DNA from: Paenibacillus sp. VTT E-133291
GTDB taxonomy: Bacteria > Bacillota > Bacilli > Paenibacillales > Paenibacillaceae
Direction of reading: 5' to 3'
Assembly (NCBI RefSeq): GCF_002264395.1
Contig: NZ_NFVA01000031.1
Span: 1-64,000, forward strand
DNA length: 64,000 bases
Shown: one piece after another, positions 26,349 through 35,525 of the stretch
Position numbering within the stretch: the first letter of the stretch is position 1
How the letters are laid out: each line of letters opens with the position of its first letter
Notes under the pieces: generated by a model
Told to the model about the DNA's origin: nothing
Databases searched by the model: none
The model's input: the letters and a program-made list of their open reading frames with translations, nothing else
Made by a program: the position numbers and the translations under genes

Positions 26349-27603
26349 GAATCGCGTTATTCTACTGTCTGATTGCCAGGCGTTTTACGCCTCTGTGGAG
26401 AAAGCTGCCCACCCTGAATATCGAGATAAACCTGTTGCAGTAGGGGATCCAACAAGAATGAACGGGATTGTGCTGGCAGCCTGCCCGCTTGCAAAAGCAA
26501 AGGGGGTAACAACGGCCTCGCGTGTAGGTGAAGCTTTAGCAAAATGCCCGGAGCTAATCGTAATAAGGCCCCGCATGGGGACTTACATTAAAGTATCACT
26601 CTTGATATCAGAGATTTACCGAACATATACCGATCTGGTAGAACCCTACAGTATCGATGAGCAGTTTCTGGATGTCACAGGATCTCTTGCGTATTTCGGA
26701 GGATCGCTGCAGGACATGATTCATAAAATTCAGCACCATGTATTACTTTCGACGGGAGTCTGGACACGGGTAGGTATTGGATCTACTAAGGTTATGGCAA
26801 AGATGGCGACAGATAACTACGCCAAGAAGATGAAGGATGGGATATATGAACTTTCTTTTGACCAATTAGAGACGACCCTTTGGAAACTTCCGGTGCAGGA
26901 TATGTTTATGGTAGCGGCTAGAATGACCAAGAATTTTTGGCGTATGGGTATATCCACAATTGGAGACATTGCGCGAATGGAACTGTCAGAGTTTAAGCAA
27001 CGAATGCGAACCACCATGGGTAAGCAAAGTGATATTCAAGCGGAATATTATTGGCAAACTGCGCGCGGGCTGGATCCTAGTCCAGTGGTCACAGGAATGC
27101 GCCATCAGATCAAATCTGTGGGACACGGCAAGGCTCTTCGCTGGAATTTATACACCCGGCATACAGATATTGAGGTTGTGCTGCTTGAACTCGTCATTGA
27201 AGTATGCCAGCGAGCCCGGCGGTATGGTTATATGGGATCGGTAGTTTCTATTTCAGTTTTAGAGACGGACGGAGAGCGTTCAAACGCTTACGAGCGTCAG
27301 ATGACATTGCCCGAACCGACATCACTAACACACGAAGTAGCTGCTGCTGCGCAAAAATTATTTGCAGACAACTGGTCTGGCCTTCCCGTAGGTCGATTAG
27401 CGATTTCCTTGTCTAACCTATCAGATGATAGCGTCATCCAACTTACACTCTTTGATGACAGGGTTCGGGCTTACAACAAAGAACGTGCAATCGATCAAAT
27501 AAAAGCCCGTTATGGCAGTAAAGCTCTAATCAGAGCTTCATCTATGCTGGAATCCGGTGTTGCCCTAGAAAGAGCTGAACAGATTGGAGGTCACTATAAA
27601 TGA
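26341..27603 (+). CDS. uvrX: UvrX-like Y-family DNA polymerase (ImpB/MucB/SamB)
   Basis: 420 residues. The catalytic metal ligands are visible: D11 in LLSDCQAFYASVE and D106/E107 in YSIDEQF; the SIDEQF form with Gln is typical of UvrX rather than DinB (SIDEAF). A helix-hairpin-helix thumb and a little-finger domain follow. These polymerases copy past damaged bases during the SOS response. It overlaps its neighbours on both sides (8 nt upstream, ATGA downstream), and a LexA-like box lies at the start of the transcript. Confidence 0.93.
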   Translation: MPKNRVILLSDCQAFYASVEKAAHPEYRDKPVAVGDPTRMNGIVLAACPLAKAKGVTTASRVGEALAKCPELIVIRPRMGTYIKVSLLISEIYRTYTDLVEPYSIDEQFLDVTGSLAYFGGSLQDMIHKIQHHVLLSTGVWTRVGIGSTKVMAKMATDNYAKKMKDGIYELSFDQLETTLWKLPVQDMFMVAARMTKNFWRMGISTIGDIARMELSEFKQRMRTTMGKQSDIQAEYYWQTARGLDPSPVVTGMRHQIKSVGHGKALRWNLYTRHTDIEVVLLELVIEVCQRARRYGYMGSVVSISVLETDGERSNAYERQMTLPEPTSLTHEVAAAAQKLFADNWSGLPVGRLAISLSNLSDDSVIQLTLFDDRVRAYNKERAIDQIKARYGSKALIRASSMLESGVALERAEQIGGHYK

Positions 27604-28073
27604 GTAAACTTGAGGGTAATGAGCGCTGGAAAACGAAAATGATCATGACCGAACATGTTGAGCAGTACGAGGAACAGCAGCGTGTGAACCCAGATAAAAT
27701 GATAACTATGGAGGAGCGTACGATGGTTCGAGATCTCATTTTGCTTCCCTATATAGATACCATGGTTAGCAAGAGCTTGAAAGAGATCGAGCCCTCCAGC
27801 AACATTCTTAAACGCGCCTATTTGATGGCTGGGCAAGCCATTCAACGCCGGATCATGCAGGATACTTATCGGCTGCAAAAAGAGCTGAAACAGCGGAATA
27901 TCAGGGTGCTGGCAGATGAACAGGAGGAATTCTTGGTGTATTACAAAATCTTTTGCCGGGGATATCAGGAACGCTTTGGATTAACCCGAGATGTTATGCG
28001 TACAGAGATAAGCTTAAGGTTGACGAAATACACTGCTGAACTAGGAGCAATATTAAAAGATCACTTGAAATAA
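27600..28073 (+). CDS. Hypothetical protein following UvrX, YolD-like N-terminus
   Basis: 157 residues, overlapping the uvrX stop by ATGA. The N-terminus (RWKTKMIMTEHVEQYEEQ) resembles the opening of YolD-like proteins, which commonly accompany UvrX; the remainder is helical and charged and I do not recognise it. Longer than ordinary YolD (about 110 residues). Position implies an accessory role for the polymerase. Confidence 0.7.
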   Translation: MSKLEGNERWKTKMIMTEHVEQYEEQQRVNPDKMITMEERTMVRDLILLPYIDTMVSKSLKEIEPSSNILKRAYLMAGQAIQRRIMQDTYRLQKELKQRNIRVLADEQEEFLVYYKIFCRGYQERFGLTRDVMRTEISLRLTKYTAELGAILKDHLK

Positions 28074-28116
28074 AACAAGGCTTTGTCAGGGATTATTACT
28101 GGCGTGGTCTTGTTTT
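28072..28116 (+). terminator. Probable terminator after UvrX cassette
   Basis: AAAACAAG (28072-28079) pairs with CTTGTTTT (28109-28116), with further internal pairing; the T run is part of the stem. Imperfect. Confidence 0.5.
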
Positions 28117-28225
28117 ATGTGAACCAGAAATTAATCCCGGAGATCTTCTTCTGATGGAATAATCGCCCAGGGATATGATAAGCTCATGTAGAGTTATCAT
28201 ATCCCTAAACAGAGGAGGGAAATCT

Positions 28226-31156
28226 ATGAGCCGTTTGATCACAGGGAACACTTATTATGGATTTCAGGTCGTTAATGAGGAATTTATCCGGGAGAACGAA
28301 TCCAACGTATTCACGCTGGAGCATCTGAAGAGCGGCGCCAGGCTGCTGTTCGTGCAGAATCAGGATGACAACAAGGTATTTAGCATAAGCTTCAGGACCC
28401 CGCCTGAAGATAGTACGGGGGTCTTTCATATTTTGGAGCATTCCGTATTATGTGGTTCAGAGAAATATCCGGTCAAGGAACCTTTTGTAGAACTACTGAA
28501 AGGTTCAATGCAGACGTTCCTGAACGCATTTACGTTTGGGGATAAGACGATGTATCCAGTAGCGAGCCGGAACGATCAGGACTTCTCCAATTTGGTGGAG
28601 GTTTATCTGGATAGTGTTTTTCAACCGAATATTTATAAGCAACAAGAAATTTTTGAGCAAGAAGGCTGGCATTACGAGCTTCAGCATCCCGAAGATGAGT
28701 TAATCTATAAAGGCGTGGTTTATAACGAGATGAAGGGTTCATATTCCTCGCCGACTACGGTTTTGATGGACCGAATCAAAAAGTCATTATATCCGGACAC
28801 GATTTACCGCCATTCCTCAGGTGGAGATCCACAGGAGATTCCTGCGCTAACGTATGAGCAGTTTCTTAGAGCGCACAGCAATTATTATCATCCGTCCAAC
28901 AGTTATTTTTATCTCTACGGAGATGTTAATATTGAAGAAAAGCTGCAATTTATAGACCAGGAATATCTCAGTCATTATGAACATAACAGCTTCGATACTT
29001 CCATTCCCCGACAACAGCCCATTGGAATGACGGAGCTGGTAGCGGATTATCCGATTCTGGAAGCAGAAGCAGCCACAGACAAAACTTATTTGAGTCTAAA
29101 TTATGTGATTGGAGAGTCTACAGATCGGGAGCTGAACCTCTCCTTTGATATTTTAAAAAGCATGCTGATGGACAGCAACGCAGCTCCGCTCAAGCAAGCC
29201 TTGCTCGAAAGCGGACTGGGCAAAGACGCGTTTGCTTTTTATTCCGACAGTATGGTTCAACCGCTGCTTGGTATTACGCTGACGCATTCCAATGCTTCCT
29301 CCAAAGATGCCTTCGTGGAGCTGGTGAAGACTACATTAAAGCGTTTGGCGGAGGACGGACTAGATGAGAAGCTGGTGCTGGCAGCGGTCAACAGTAAGGA
29401 ATTTGAACTGCGGGAAGCGGACTTTAACCAGTATCCGAAGGGTCTTACTTACAATATCGAAGTGATGAAGTCCTGGCTCTATGACGGTCAGCCGACTACT
29501 CACATGCGCTATGAAGAGGTGCTCACGGCCATTCGGGAAAAGCTTGCGGACCGTTATTTTGAGAAGCTGATTGAGGACTATTTACTGAACAGTGATCATT
29601 GCAGTGTGGTGGTACTGAACCCGTCCAAGACGATCGCAGCGGAAAAGGAAGCAGCTACTCAGCATCAATTGAATGAATACAAAGCGTCACTGAAACCCGA
29701 TCAGCTGGAGCAGCTTGTTCTGAGTACACAGCATCTTCTGGCGCGGCAGAGTCATGCGGATGCAGCTGAAGACTTGCAGAAGCTACCGAGCTTGTCTTTA
29801 CAGGATATTAACCGCAGCGTAGAACCACAGGTGCCGACCCATGAACAAATCCATGAGGGCATTAAGGTGATCCACCATGAGGTAGCTACCCATAAGATTG
29901 CTTACTGCAAACTTTATTGGAATACGGATGTTGTAGCTCCTGAACGAATTCCTTATATGGTGCTACTGGCAGAGGTATTGGGCCAAATGGAGACTGCCTC
30001 TTACGCCATTAAAGAGCTCACCAGTGAAATCGGGATCAAAACCGGAGGCATATATTTCAGAAATGAGCTGTTTGGCGCTGCAAAAGCTGCGGGGGCGGGT
30101 TATCAGCCTAAATTCTCTGCGCTGGTCAAAGTGATGGCGGGGCATATCGGTGAATCACTGGACCTACTGCGAGAGATACTCTATACAAGTGCGCTCGACA
30201 ATCTGACTAAGCTGCAGGAAATCGTCCGCCGGGAAGCCTCGCAGATGGAATCGATTCTGAATCAAAGAGGGAATGAGATTGCGGCCAGCCGCCTGATGTC
30301 CTATTTCTCGGATATGGGAGCATATCAGGAACAACAGGGCGGCGTTACTTATTACCGCTTTATACGGGAGCTTGCCGAGACGTTCGATCAGCAGGGAGCT
30401 CAAGTAGCAGACATACTGAAGGACATTTGTGGGGATTTGTTCAATAAAAACAATCTGATCATCAGCGTGACGGGAACACCTGACTTGTATGAAGAATTCG
30501 TCGCTAATGCAGCGAAGCTGGGTATCCAGGATCGGCCAGTAGTAAATAGGCCTAAGATTACGGCGCAGGGACATGCGGACAATGAAGGATTCATGTCTTC
30601 CAGCCAGGTGCAATATGTGGTTAAGGGATACGACTTCACTAAACTAGGATTCACATATTCAGGGAAAATGCAGGTGCTCAAGAAAATCATGAGTCTTACC
30701 TATCTGTGGAATGCCGTGCGTGTGAAGGGTGGTGCGTATGGCGGGAACCTGGTTCTGCGCAGAGATGGGATGATGATGTTCACTTCCTACCGTGATCCGA
30801 ATTTGCAGGAGACGCTGGAGGTTTATGATCAGGCGTACCGCTTTGTTGAGGGATATGAAGCAGATTCCGACGAGATGACCAAAGCAATTATCGGCACCTT
30901 GTCCATGCTGGATCAGCCGCTGAGTCCCAGTGCACAGGGACGGCGGGCGGACAGACATTATTTTGAACAGGTGATAGAGGCCGAGATGCAGCAAGAACGG
31001 GATGAAATCTTGTCGACAACACCGGAAGATATCAGACAGTACACCGATTTACTTAAGGCTGTGACGGAACAAAATTATTTCACGGTGGTCGGCAATGCTT
31101 CAAAGCTGAAATCGTCAAAAGCATTATTCGGAAGTTTAGAGGAGCTTGTGAAGTAA
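28226..31156 (+). CDS. M16C metallopeptidase, presequence-protease type
   Basis: 976 residues from the ATG at 28226, preceded by GAGGAGGG (frame open from 28175). The inverted zinc motif HILEH (H68, E71, H72) lies in a GVFHILEHSVLCGSEKYPVKEPF context typical of PreP/Cym1-like M16C proteases. Two M16 halves joined by a linker give the expected ~970 residues. No signal peptide, so it probably degrades peptides in the cytoplasm. Stand-alone gene with its own terminator. Confidence 0.95.
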   Translation: MSRLITGNTYYGFQVVNEEFIRENESNVFTLEHLKSGARLLFVQNQDDNKVFSISFRTPPEDSTGVFHILEHSVLCGSEKYPVKEPFVELLKGSMQTFLNAFTFGDKTMYPVASRNDQDFSNLVEVYLDSVFQPNIYKQQEIFEQEGWHYELQHPEDELIYKGVVYNEMKGSYSSPTTVLMDRIKKSLYPDTIYRHSSGGDPQEIPALTYEQFLRAHSNYYHPSNSYFYLYGDVNIEEKLQFIDQEYLSHYEHNSFDTSIPRQQPIGMTELVADYPILEAEAATDKTYLSLNYVIGESTDRELNLSFDILKSMLMDSNAAPLKQALLESGLGKDAFAFYSDSMVQPLLGITLTHSNASSKDAFVELVKTTLKRLAEDGLDEKLVLAAVNSKEFELREADFNQYPKGLTYNIEVMKSWLYDGQPTTHMRYEEVLTAIREKLADRYFEKLIEDYLLNSDHCSVVVLNPSKTIAAEKEAATQHQLNEYKASLKPDQLEQLVLSTQHLLARQSHADAAEDLQKLPSLSLQDINRSVEPQVPTHEQIHEGIKVIHHEVATHKIAYCKLYWNTDVVAPERIPYMVLLAEVLGQMETASYAIKELTSEIGIKTGGIYFRNELFGAAKAAGAGYQPKFSALVKVMAGHIGESLDLLREILYTSALDNLTKLQEIVRREASQMESILNQRGNEIAASRLMSYFSDMGAYQEQQGGVTYYRFIRELAETFDQQGAQVADILKDICGDLFNKNNLIISVTGTPDLYEEFVANAAKLGIQDRPVVNRPKITAQGHADNEGFMSSSQVQYVVKGYDFTKLGFTYSGKMQVLKKIMSLTYLWNAVRVKGGAYGGNLVLRRDGMMMFTSYRDPNLQETLEVYDQAYRFVEGYEADSDEMTKAIIGTLSMLDQPLSPSAQGRRADRHYFEQVIEAEMQQERDEILSTTPEDIRQYTDLLKAVTEQNYFTVVGNASKLKSSKALFGSLEELVK

Positions 31157-31168
31157 CGCTCTCTAATG

Positions 31169-31219
31169 ACTCCTCTTCAGAACCTGTCTACTCGACAAGG
31201 GCTGGAGAGGAGTTTTTTT
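31169..31219 (+). terminator. Intrinsic terminator after M16C gene
   Basis: Arms 31169-31180 and 31202-31213 pair over 12 bp with one G-T, followed by T7. Confidence 0.88.
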
Positions 31220-31264
31220 ATGTTGGACTAAAAAACATTTTTACAAGGAATAGTGGCGTAGGGG

Positions 31265-31414
31265 AATTTTGGAACTGTAGGAGCGTTAGTGACCGCCTTT
31301 GTCACCGGATTTCAACTGTGGAGCGGTATACAATCCGGAAATTTGGGGACAACAGCGGCCGGAAGTCCAAACATTCACCATAGTCACGTACTCACCTTGT
31401 TGGAAAAAAATTAA
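31265..31414 (+). pseudogene. Possible remnant reading frame before marR
   Basis: Fifty open codons without a start, just after an in-frame TAG and ending at TAA 31412-31414. The translation begins NFGTVGALVTAFVTGFQ and looks like a membrane segment with ordinary codon use. A one-base deletion would join it to upstream NSGVG. It could be a decayed gene end or chance; this and the marR promoter region fill the 358-bp gap. Confidence 0.25.
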
Positions 31415-31426
31415 AGTGAACTCATT

Positions 31427-31492
31427 TAGTTAGAACCTTGACAGTTAGGGTTCTAACTATTATGATAATGATGTTACTTAGAGTTCTAACTA
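31427..31492 (+). promoter_or_regulatory. Consensus promoter embedded in MarR-type operator
   Basis: TTGACA (31438-31443), 17-bp spacer, TATGAT (31461-31466): a near-perfect sigma-A promoter. The -35 and part of the spacer sit inside an 11-bp inverted repeat, TAGTTAGAACC (31427-31437) with GGTTCTAACTA (31449-31459), and a third half site AGTTCTAACTA is at 31482-31492. The arrangement predicts autorepression by the MarR protein encoded next. Confidence 0.85.
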
Positions 31493-31515
31493 ATGCGAAT
31501 GCGGAGGAAATAACA

Positions 31516-31947
31516 ATGAGAAAACCCGTTGAAAACACACCATTTTCTAATTTGATTCGAGAGATCGGGATGAAACTAAAAAGTACAGCTGATGCCAGGC
31601 TGAATGAGCTAGGGCTGAATTCTCAGCAAGGACGCATGATTGGCTATATTTTTGAGCATCAAGAAAAAGGTGTGATCCAAAAGGATTTGGCGGAAGTCTT
31701 TAATCGAAAAGGAGCGAGTATCACCAGTATGCTTCAAGGGTTAGAAAAGAAAGGCTATATCAAGCGTGTCACACCTGAGAATGATGAACGGCAGAAGAGT
31801 ATTTTTGTTTTGGAAAAGGGTGCGCTTTTGGTCGAGGAGTTCAATGAGATTTTCTCTGAGGTAGAAGCAAGCATTACAAAAACACTCCGTCCGGAAGAAA
31901 CAGCTACCTTAAAGTCTTTACTACAAAAAGTTAATTCAAGTCTATAA
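31516..31947 (+). CDS. MarR-family transcriptional regulator
   Basis: 143 residues from the ATG at 31516 with GGAGG upstream; the longer frame from 31438 runs through the promoter and is rejected. Winged helix-turn-helix: KGVIQKDLAEVFNRKGASITSMLQGLEKKGYIKRV, then the wing with ENDERQKSI. It lies 18 bp before a MATE exporter gene, so it likely represses its own operon and responds to a drug or metabolite carried by the pump. Confidence 0.93.
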   Translation: MRKPVENTPFSNLIREIGMKLKSTADARLNELGLNSQQGRMIGYIFEHQEKGVIQKDLAEVFNRKGASITSMLQGLEKKGYIKRVTPENDERQKSIFVLEKGALLVEEFNEIFSEVEASITKTLRPEETATLKSLLQKVNSSL

Positions 31948-31965
31948 ACGTTCGGAGGATTAATC

Positions 31966-33348
31966 ATGGAAACCGAAGTCTCCAATCAATATTATTTAGA
32001 ATCGGCGCCGATCAAGAAGGCAATAGCTCATTTATCCATTCCTATGATGATCGGGATGTCTGTAGGTACCATCTATAATGTAATCAATGCTTATTTCATT
32101 GGGTTACTCCACAATACTAGTATGCTGACTGCCATTACGCTGGGTCTACCCATTTTCACAGTCTTAATGGCCTTTGGGAATATGCTTGGCGTTGGTGGAG
32201 GAACATTTATTACAAGGCTAGCGGGGCAAAAGGATACGGAGAAGGGGAAGAAGGTTGCCGGATACACTTTTTATGGAAGCATTATGGTTGGTATTCTTAT
32301 TGCTCTACTAGCGATGTTAGCGATGGATCCAATTACGCGATTACTAGGCGCAGATGCTGCTACTCTAGCCTTTACTAAGGCTTATGCTTTGACTCTTTTT
32401 GCCGGTGGATTCGCCATTGTGCTTAATTTTGCCTTGGAACAGCTAGTCCGTTCCGAAGGTGCCTCCAAAGAATCGATGTACGGGATCTTCATCAGTACGG
32501 CTTTAAGTTTAATTTTTGATCCACTCTTTATTCTTGTGCTGAAGTGGCATGTGGCAGGTGCTGCGTTGGCGATGGTTTTAGCGAATGTGGGTTCCGCGAT
32601 TTATTATGTGTATTTTTTAGAAACGAAAAGTGAGCATTTAAGGGGATTTTTGAAGCATTTCAAGATATCTGTACGAGATCAATTAGAAGTATACAAAATA
32701 GGAGTATCGGAGTTATTGCAATTTAGTTTTGTGATTGTGAGCACGCTTTTGTTAAATAACTTCGCAATTCAATATGGAGAGAATGTGGTTGCTGGATTTG
32801 GTGTGGCCTTAAGAATTGTGCAAGTTCCGGAATTTTTATCCATGGGCTTATTCTTAGGTTTGATTCCACTATTTGCATTTAACTTTGCTAGTCAAAATAT
32901 GGCGAGACTTAAATCAACGATTAAACATGCTTTTGCCTATATCGGAGGCATTGCATTTGTCTTTGTAGGTCTAGTGTTTTTGTTTAGAGGAACGATCTTG
33001 CATTTCTTCTCTAATGACCCTTCCGTGTTAAGTATGGGAACTTATATTTTGGTAGCCATGTTAATCTCTGCTTTATTTAATGGTTTTACAGGTTTGTTTA
33101 TGAGTGTTTTTCAAGCGACTGGACAGGGGATACCAACTAACATTATGGCCATCACACAAGGCGTATTGTTTATCCCTATGATTATCGTGTTACATTCTGT
33201 CTTTGGACTTCATGGCGTGATCTGGTCAATGACCATAACAGAAGTTATAACGAGCTTGATGGGTGTCATCTTGTTTATTATTTTTAGTAAAAAGCTTAAA
33301 AGCACGGGTGGGGATGGAAAAGATATTGTAGAGGTTGCGTCGGTGTAA
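31966..33348 (+). CDS. MATE-family efflux transporter
   Basis: 460 residues with about 12 membrane helices. Both MATE halves are present; the N-terminal IKKAIAHLSIPMMIGMSVGTIYNVINAYFIG and the QLVRSEGASKESMYG segment are typical of the MepA-like branch. Exports cationic drugs or metabolites with Na+ or H+. RBS TCGGAGG. Second gene of the marR operon. Confidence 0.93.
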   Translation: METEVSNQYYLESAPIKKAIAHLSIPMMIGMSVGTIYNVINAYFIGLLHNTSMLTAITLGLPIFTVLMAFGNMLGVGGGTFITRLAGQKDTEKGKKVAGYTFYGSIMVGILIALLAMLAMDPITRLLGADAATLAFTKAYALTLFAGGFAIVLNFALEQLVRSEGASKESMYGIFISTALSLIFDPLFILVLKWHVAGAALAMVLANVGSAIYYVYFLETKSEHLRGFLKHFKISVRDQLEVYKIGVSELLQFSFVIVSTLLLNNFAIQYGENVVAGFGVALRIVQVPEFLSMGLFLGLIPLFAFNFASQNMARLKSTIKHAFAYIGGIAFVFVGLVFLFRGTILHFFSNDPSVLSMGTYILVAMLISALFNGFTGLFMSVFQATGQGIPTNIMAITQGVLFIPMIIVLHSVFGLHGVIWSMTITEVITSLMGVILFIIFSKKLKSTGGDGKDIVEVASV

Positions 33349-33391
33349 CAAAAGCTTTGCTTTACGTAAAAGCATAGAAATATAGTGGATG

Positions 33392-33416
33392 GCGGGAGCG
33401 TGGCTCGCGCTTTTTT
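33392..33416 (+). terminator. Intrinsic terminator after MATE gene
   Basis: GCGGGAGC (33392-33399) pairs with GCTCGCGC (33403-33410) with one mismatch, followed by T6. A dispersed repeat begins six bases further on. Confidence 0.75.
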
Positions 33417-33421
33417 GCAAA

Positions 33422-33520
33422 TATAAGAAAGTATAAGTTTTACAATATACTTTATGTCTTATATTTCTCGTATAAACACCTTTGGCGTCCTTATAAGGAC
33501 GCTAAAGGTGTTTATACTTG
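33422..33520 (+). repeat. Dispersed hairpin repeat, full copy
   Basis: Left half TATAAGAAAGTATAAG and following A/T-rich sequence match 60604-60650. The right half is a 20-bp hairpin (33471-33490 with 33497-33516, one G-T) around TTATAA. Compared with 60604-60698, CACC/GGTG replaces CGC/GCG, a paired change that keeps the stem. It starts just after a terminator T run. About 120 bp without other features follow before the next gene. Confidence 0.8.
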
Positions 33521-33640
33521 GTTATCTAGAAGGTTTCATGACCGAAGGATCGGTAAAATTAGTTCCAAAATGAACAATTATAGTTCTTATGATCAATGCT
33601 TACTTTTTCTACAATTAGGGATAAGTAAAGGAGGAGAACT

Positions 33641-34540
33641 ATGATACGTAAATTTCATCTTAAAATGGATACGCGCGAAGCGATCGCTGGGTATTTATTC
33701 GTCACTCCACTGATGTTGGGGCTGATCATCTTGACCTTGATCCCGGTCCTGGGTTCACTATTATTAAGCTTCACGAACTGGAACTTTGTAGCTGGTCTAG
33801 GGGGGATTAAGTTCGCGGGTTTCGATAATTTCATAAGGCTGTTTCATGATGATGCCTTTATGAAAAGCTTGCTGAACAATTTGCTCTTTATTATTACAGT
33901 ACCGGTTACGATCATCGTTGCTCTGCTGTTAGCTATCCTGATTGATAAACAGGTTTTCCTGAAGGATTTATTTAAAGTGATTTACTTCCTTCCCTACATT
34001 TCCAGTGTAGTTGCCATCGCTATGGTTTGGCAGGTTATGTTTCATCCTTCCCTAGGGCCTGTCAATCAATTTCTGATGTCGCTGGGATGGGATTCTCCAC
34101 CCAAATGGCTGGCTGATATCCATTATGCGCTGCCGTCGCTGATGATGATCCAGATTTGGATTCAGCTCGGGTACAACATTATTATTTTTATCGCGGGTTT
34201 ACAGAGTATTCCGAAGGATCTTTATGAAGCGGCTGATATTGACGGTGCCAATGTCTGGCGGAAATTCCGCAACATCACGGTTCCCTGCATTTCGCCAACT
34301 ACCTTTTTCCTGCTGGTTACAGGGGTCATCGGCTCCTTTAAAATCTTTGATCTCATACAAGTACTGACACAGGGCGGACCGGCTAACTCCACGACCGTTA
34401 TTGTCTATGAGCTGTATGACACTGCCTTCAATCAATTGAAGACGGGTTATGCTTCTAGCATGGCACTTGTCCTGTTCCTCATCTGCCTGATCATTACAGC
34501 CCTGCAGATGTTAGCGCAAAAAAAATGGGTCAATTATTAA
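33641..34540 (+). CDS. MalF-like sugar ABC transporter permease
   Basis: 299 residues, six membrane helices, EAA loop EAADIDGANVWRKFRNITVP. RBS AAGGAGGAG. First gene of a 33641-43364 operon encoding two permeases, a lipoprotein, a two-component pair and two carbohydrate enzymes. No ATPase is encoded, so a shared MsmX-type ATPase is presumed. Substrate inferred from the GH88 gene: an unsaturated uronic acid oligosaccharide. Confidence 0.93.
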   Translation: MIRKFHLKMDTREAIAGYLFVTPLMLGLIILTLIPVLGSLLLSFTNWNFVAGLGGIKFAGFDNFIRLFHDDAFMKSLLNNLLFIITVPVTIIVALLLAILIDKQVFLKDLFKVIYFLPYISSVVAIAMVWQVMFHPSLGPVNQFLMSLGWDSPPKWLADIHYALPSLMMIQIWIQLGYNIIIFIAGLQSIPKDLYEAADIDGANVWRKFRNITVPCISPTTFFLLVTGVIGSFKIFDLIQVLTQGGPANSTTVIVYELYDTAFNQLKTGYASSMALVLFLICLIITALQMLAQKKWVNY

Positions 34541-34561
34541 AGGCGGAAAGGAGAAATTACA

Positions 34562-35386
34562 GTGAGAAAAGAGCTTCTATCCAGAACCATCTGGACAATC
34601 GCAATGGGACTGCTAGGTATCGCATTTCTTTTACCCTTTCTATGGATGTTATCCACTTCCTTTAAACTGGAGAAAGATGTGTTTAATTTTCCAATAGAAT
34701 GGTTGCCTCAGCAGTGGAATCTTATTGAAAATTACAAACAGGTTTGGTCCGGTGATTTCGCTCGTTATTACGGAAATTCCATTTATATTACGTTGGCTAC
34801 GACTATAATTAATGTGCTGATATGCGCATTGGCGGCTTACGGGTTCTCCAAGCTGCGTTTTCCGGGTAGAGATGCAATGTTTATAGTTGTATTGGCCCTT
34901 TACATGGTTCCTCCACAGGCTTCGCTGGTTCCGCAGTTTCTGCTGTTTAACTGGTTGAATCTGATTGATACACATTTAGGGTTGATCTTAATTAACAGTT
35001 TTAGTATTATTGGTGCGTTTATGCTCAAGCAATTTTTTATGGGGGTAAACAACGAGTATCTTGAATCCGCGCGGATAGATGGAGCAGGTCATTTTCGTTC
35101 GTTTCTACAAATTGCCTTTCCGCTGATCCGTCCTGCTGTTGCTACTTATGCTATTCTACGTTTTATCTGGACCTGGAACGACTATCAGTATCCACTCATT
35201 TTTTTGAAGTCTAAAGAACTGTTTACTATTCAGTTAGGTATTAGGTTGTTTGGGGACCAATACGGGGATGTCTATTCCCTTATGATGGCTGGTGCGGTGT
35301 CCGCAATACTGCCGCTGCTGATTATTTTTGCTCTTGGTCAGAAGCAGGTTATTGAGGGGATTGCCCTCGGCGGTGTGAAAGGATAA
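34562..35386 (+). CDS. MalG-like sugar ABC transporter permease
   Basis: 274 residues, GTG start with AAAGGAG upstream, 21 bp after the first permease. Six helices, EAA loop ESARIDGAGHFRSFLQIAFP, and the family-typical C-terminus EGIALGGVKG. Partner of the preceding permease. Confidence 0.93.
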   Translation: MRKELLSRTIWTIAMGLLGIAFLLPFLWMLSTSFKLEKDVFNFPIEWLPQQWNLIENYKQVWSGDFARYYGNSIYITLATTIINVLICALAAYGFSKLRFPGRDAMFIVVLALYMVPPQASLVPQFLLFNWLNLIDTHLGLILINSFSIIGAFMLKQFFMGVNNEYLESARIDGAGHFRSFLQIAFPLIRPAVATYAILRFIWTWNDYQYPLIFLKSKELFTIQLGIRLFGDQYGDVYSLMMAGAVSAILPLLIIFALGQKQVIEGIALGGVKG

Positions 35387-35525
35387 TAAAAGTCAAAATA
35401 GTTTCTCTTCGGTAGAATATGAGAACTTTCCTCATCTATCCTGCATGTTAGGATGTTCTTGTAAGCAGTTACATAGCACTAGCTGTAAGACGAGGTATGC
35501 CCAACACATTTATAGGAGGGTCTAT

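Noticed and set aside
28072..28116. Possible riboswitch before the M16C peptidase gene
   Set aside because: The structure is a single imperfect hairpin adjoining the preceding gene; no conserved riboswitch core seen.
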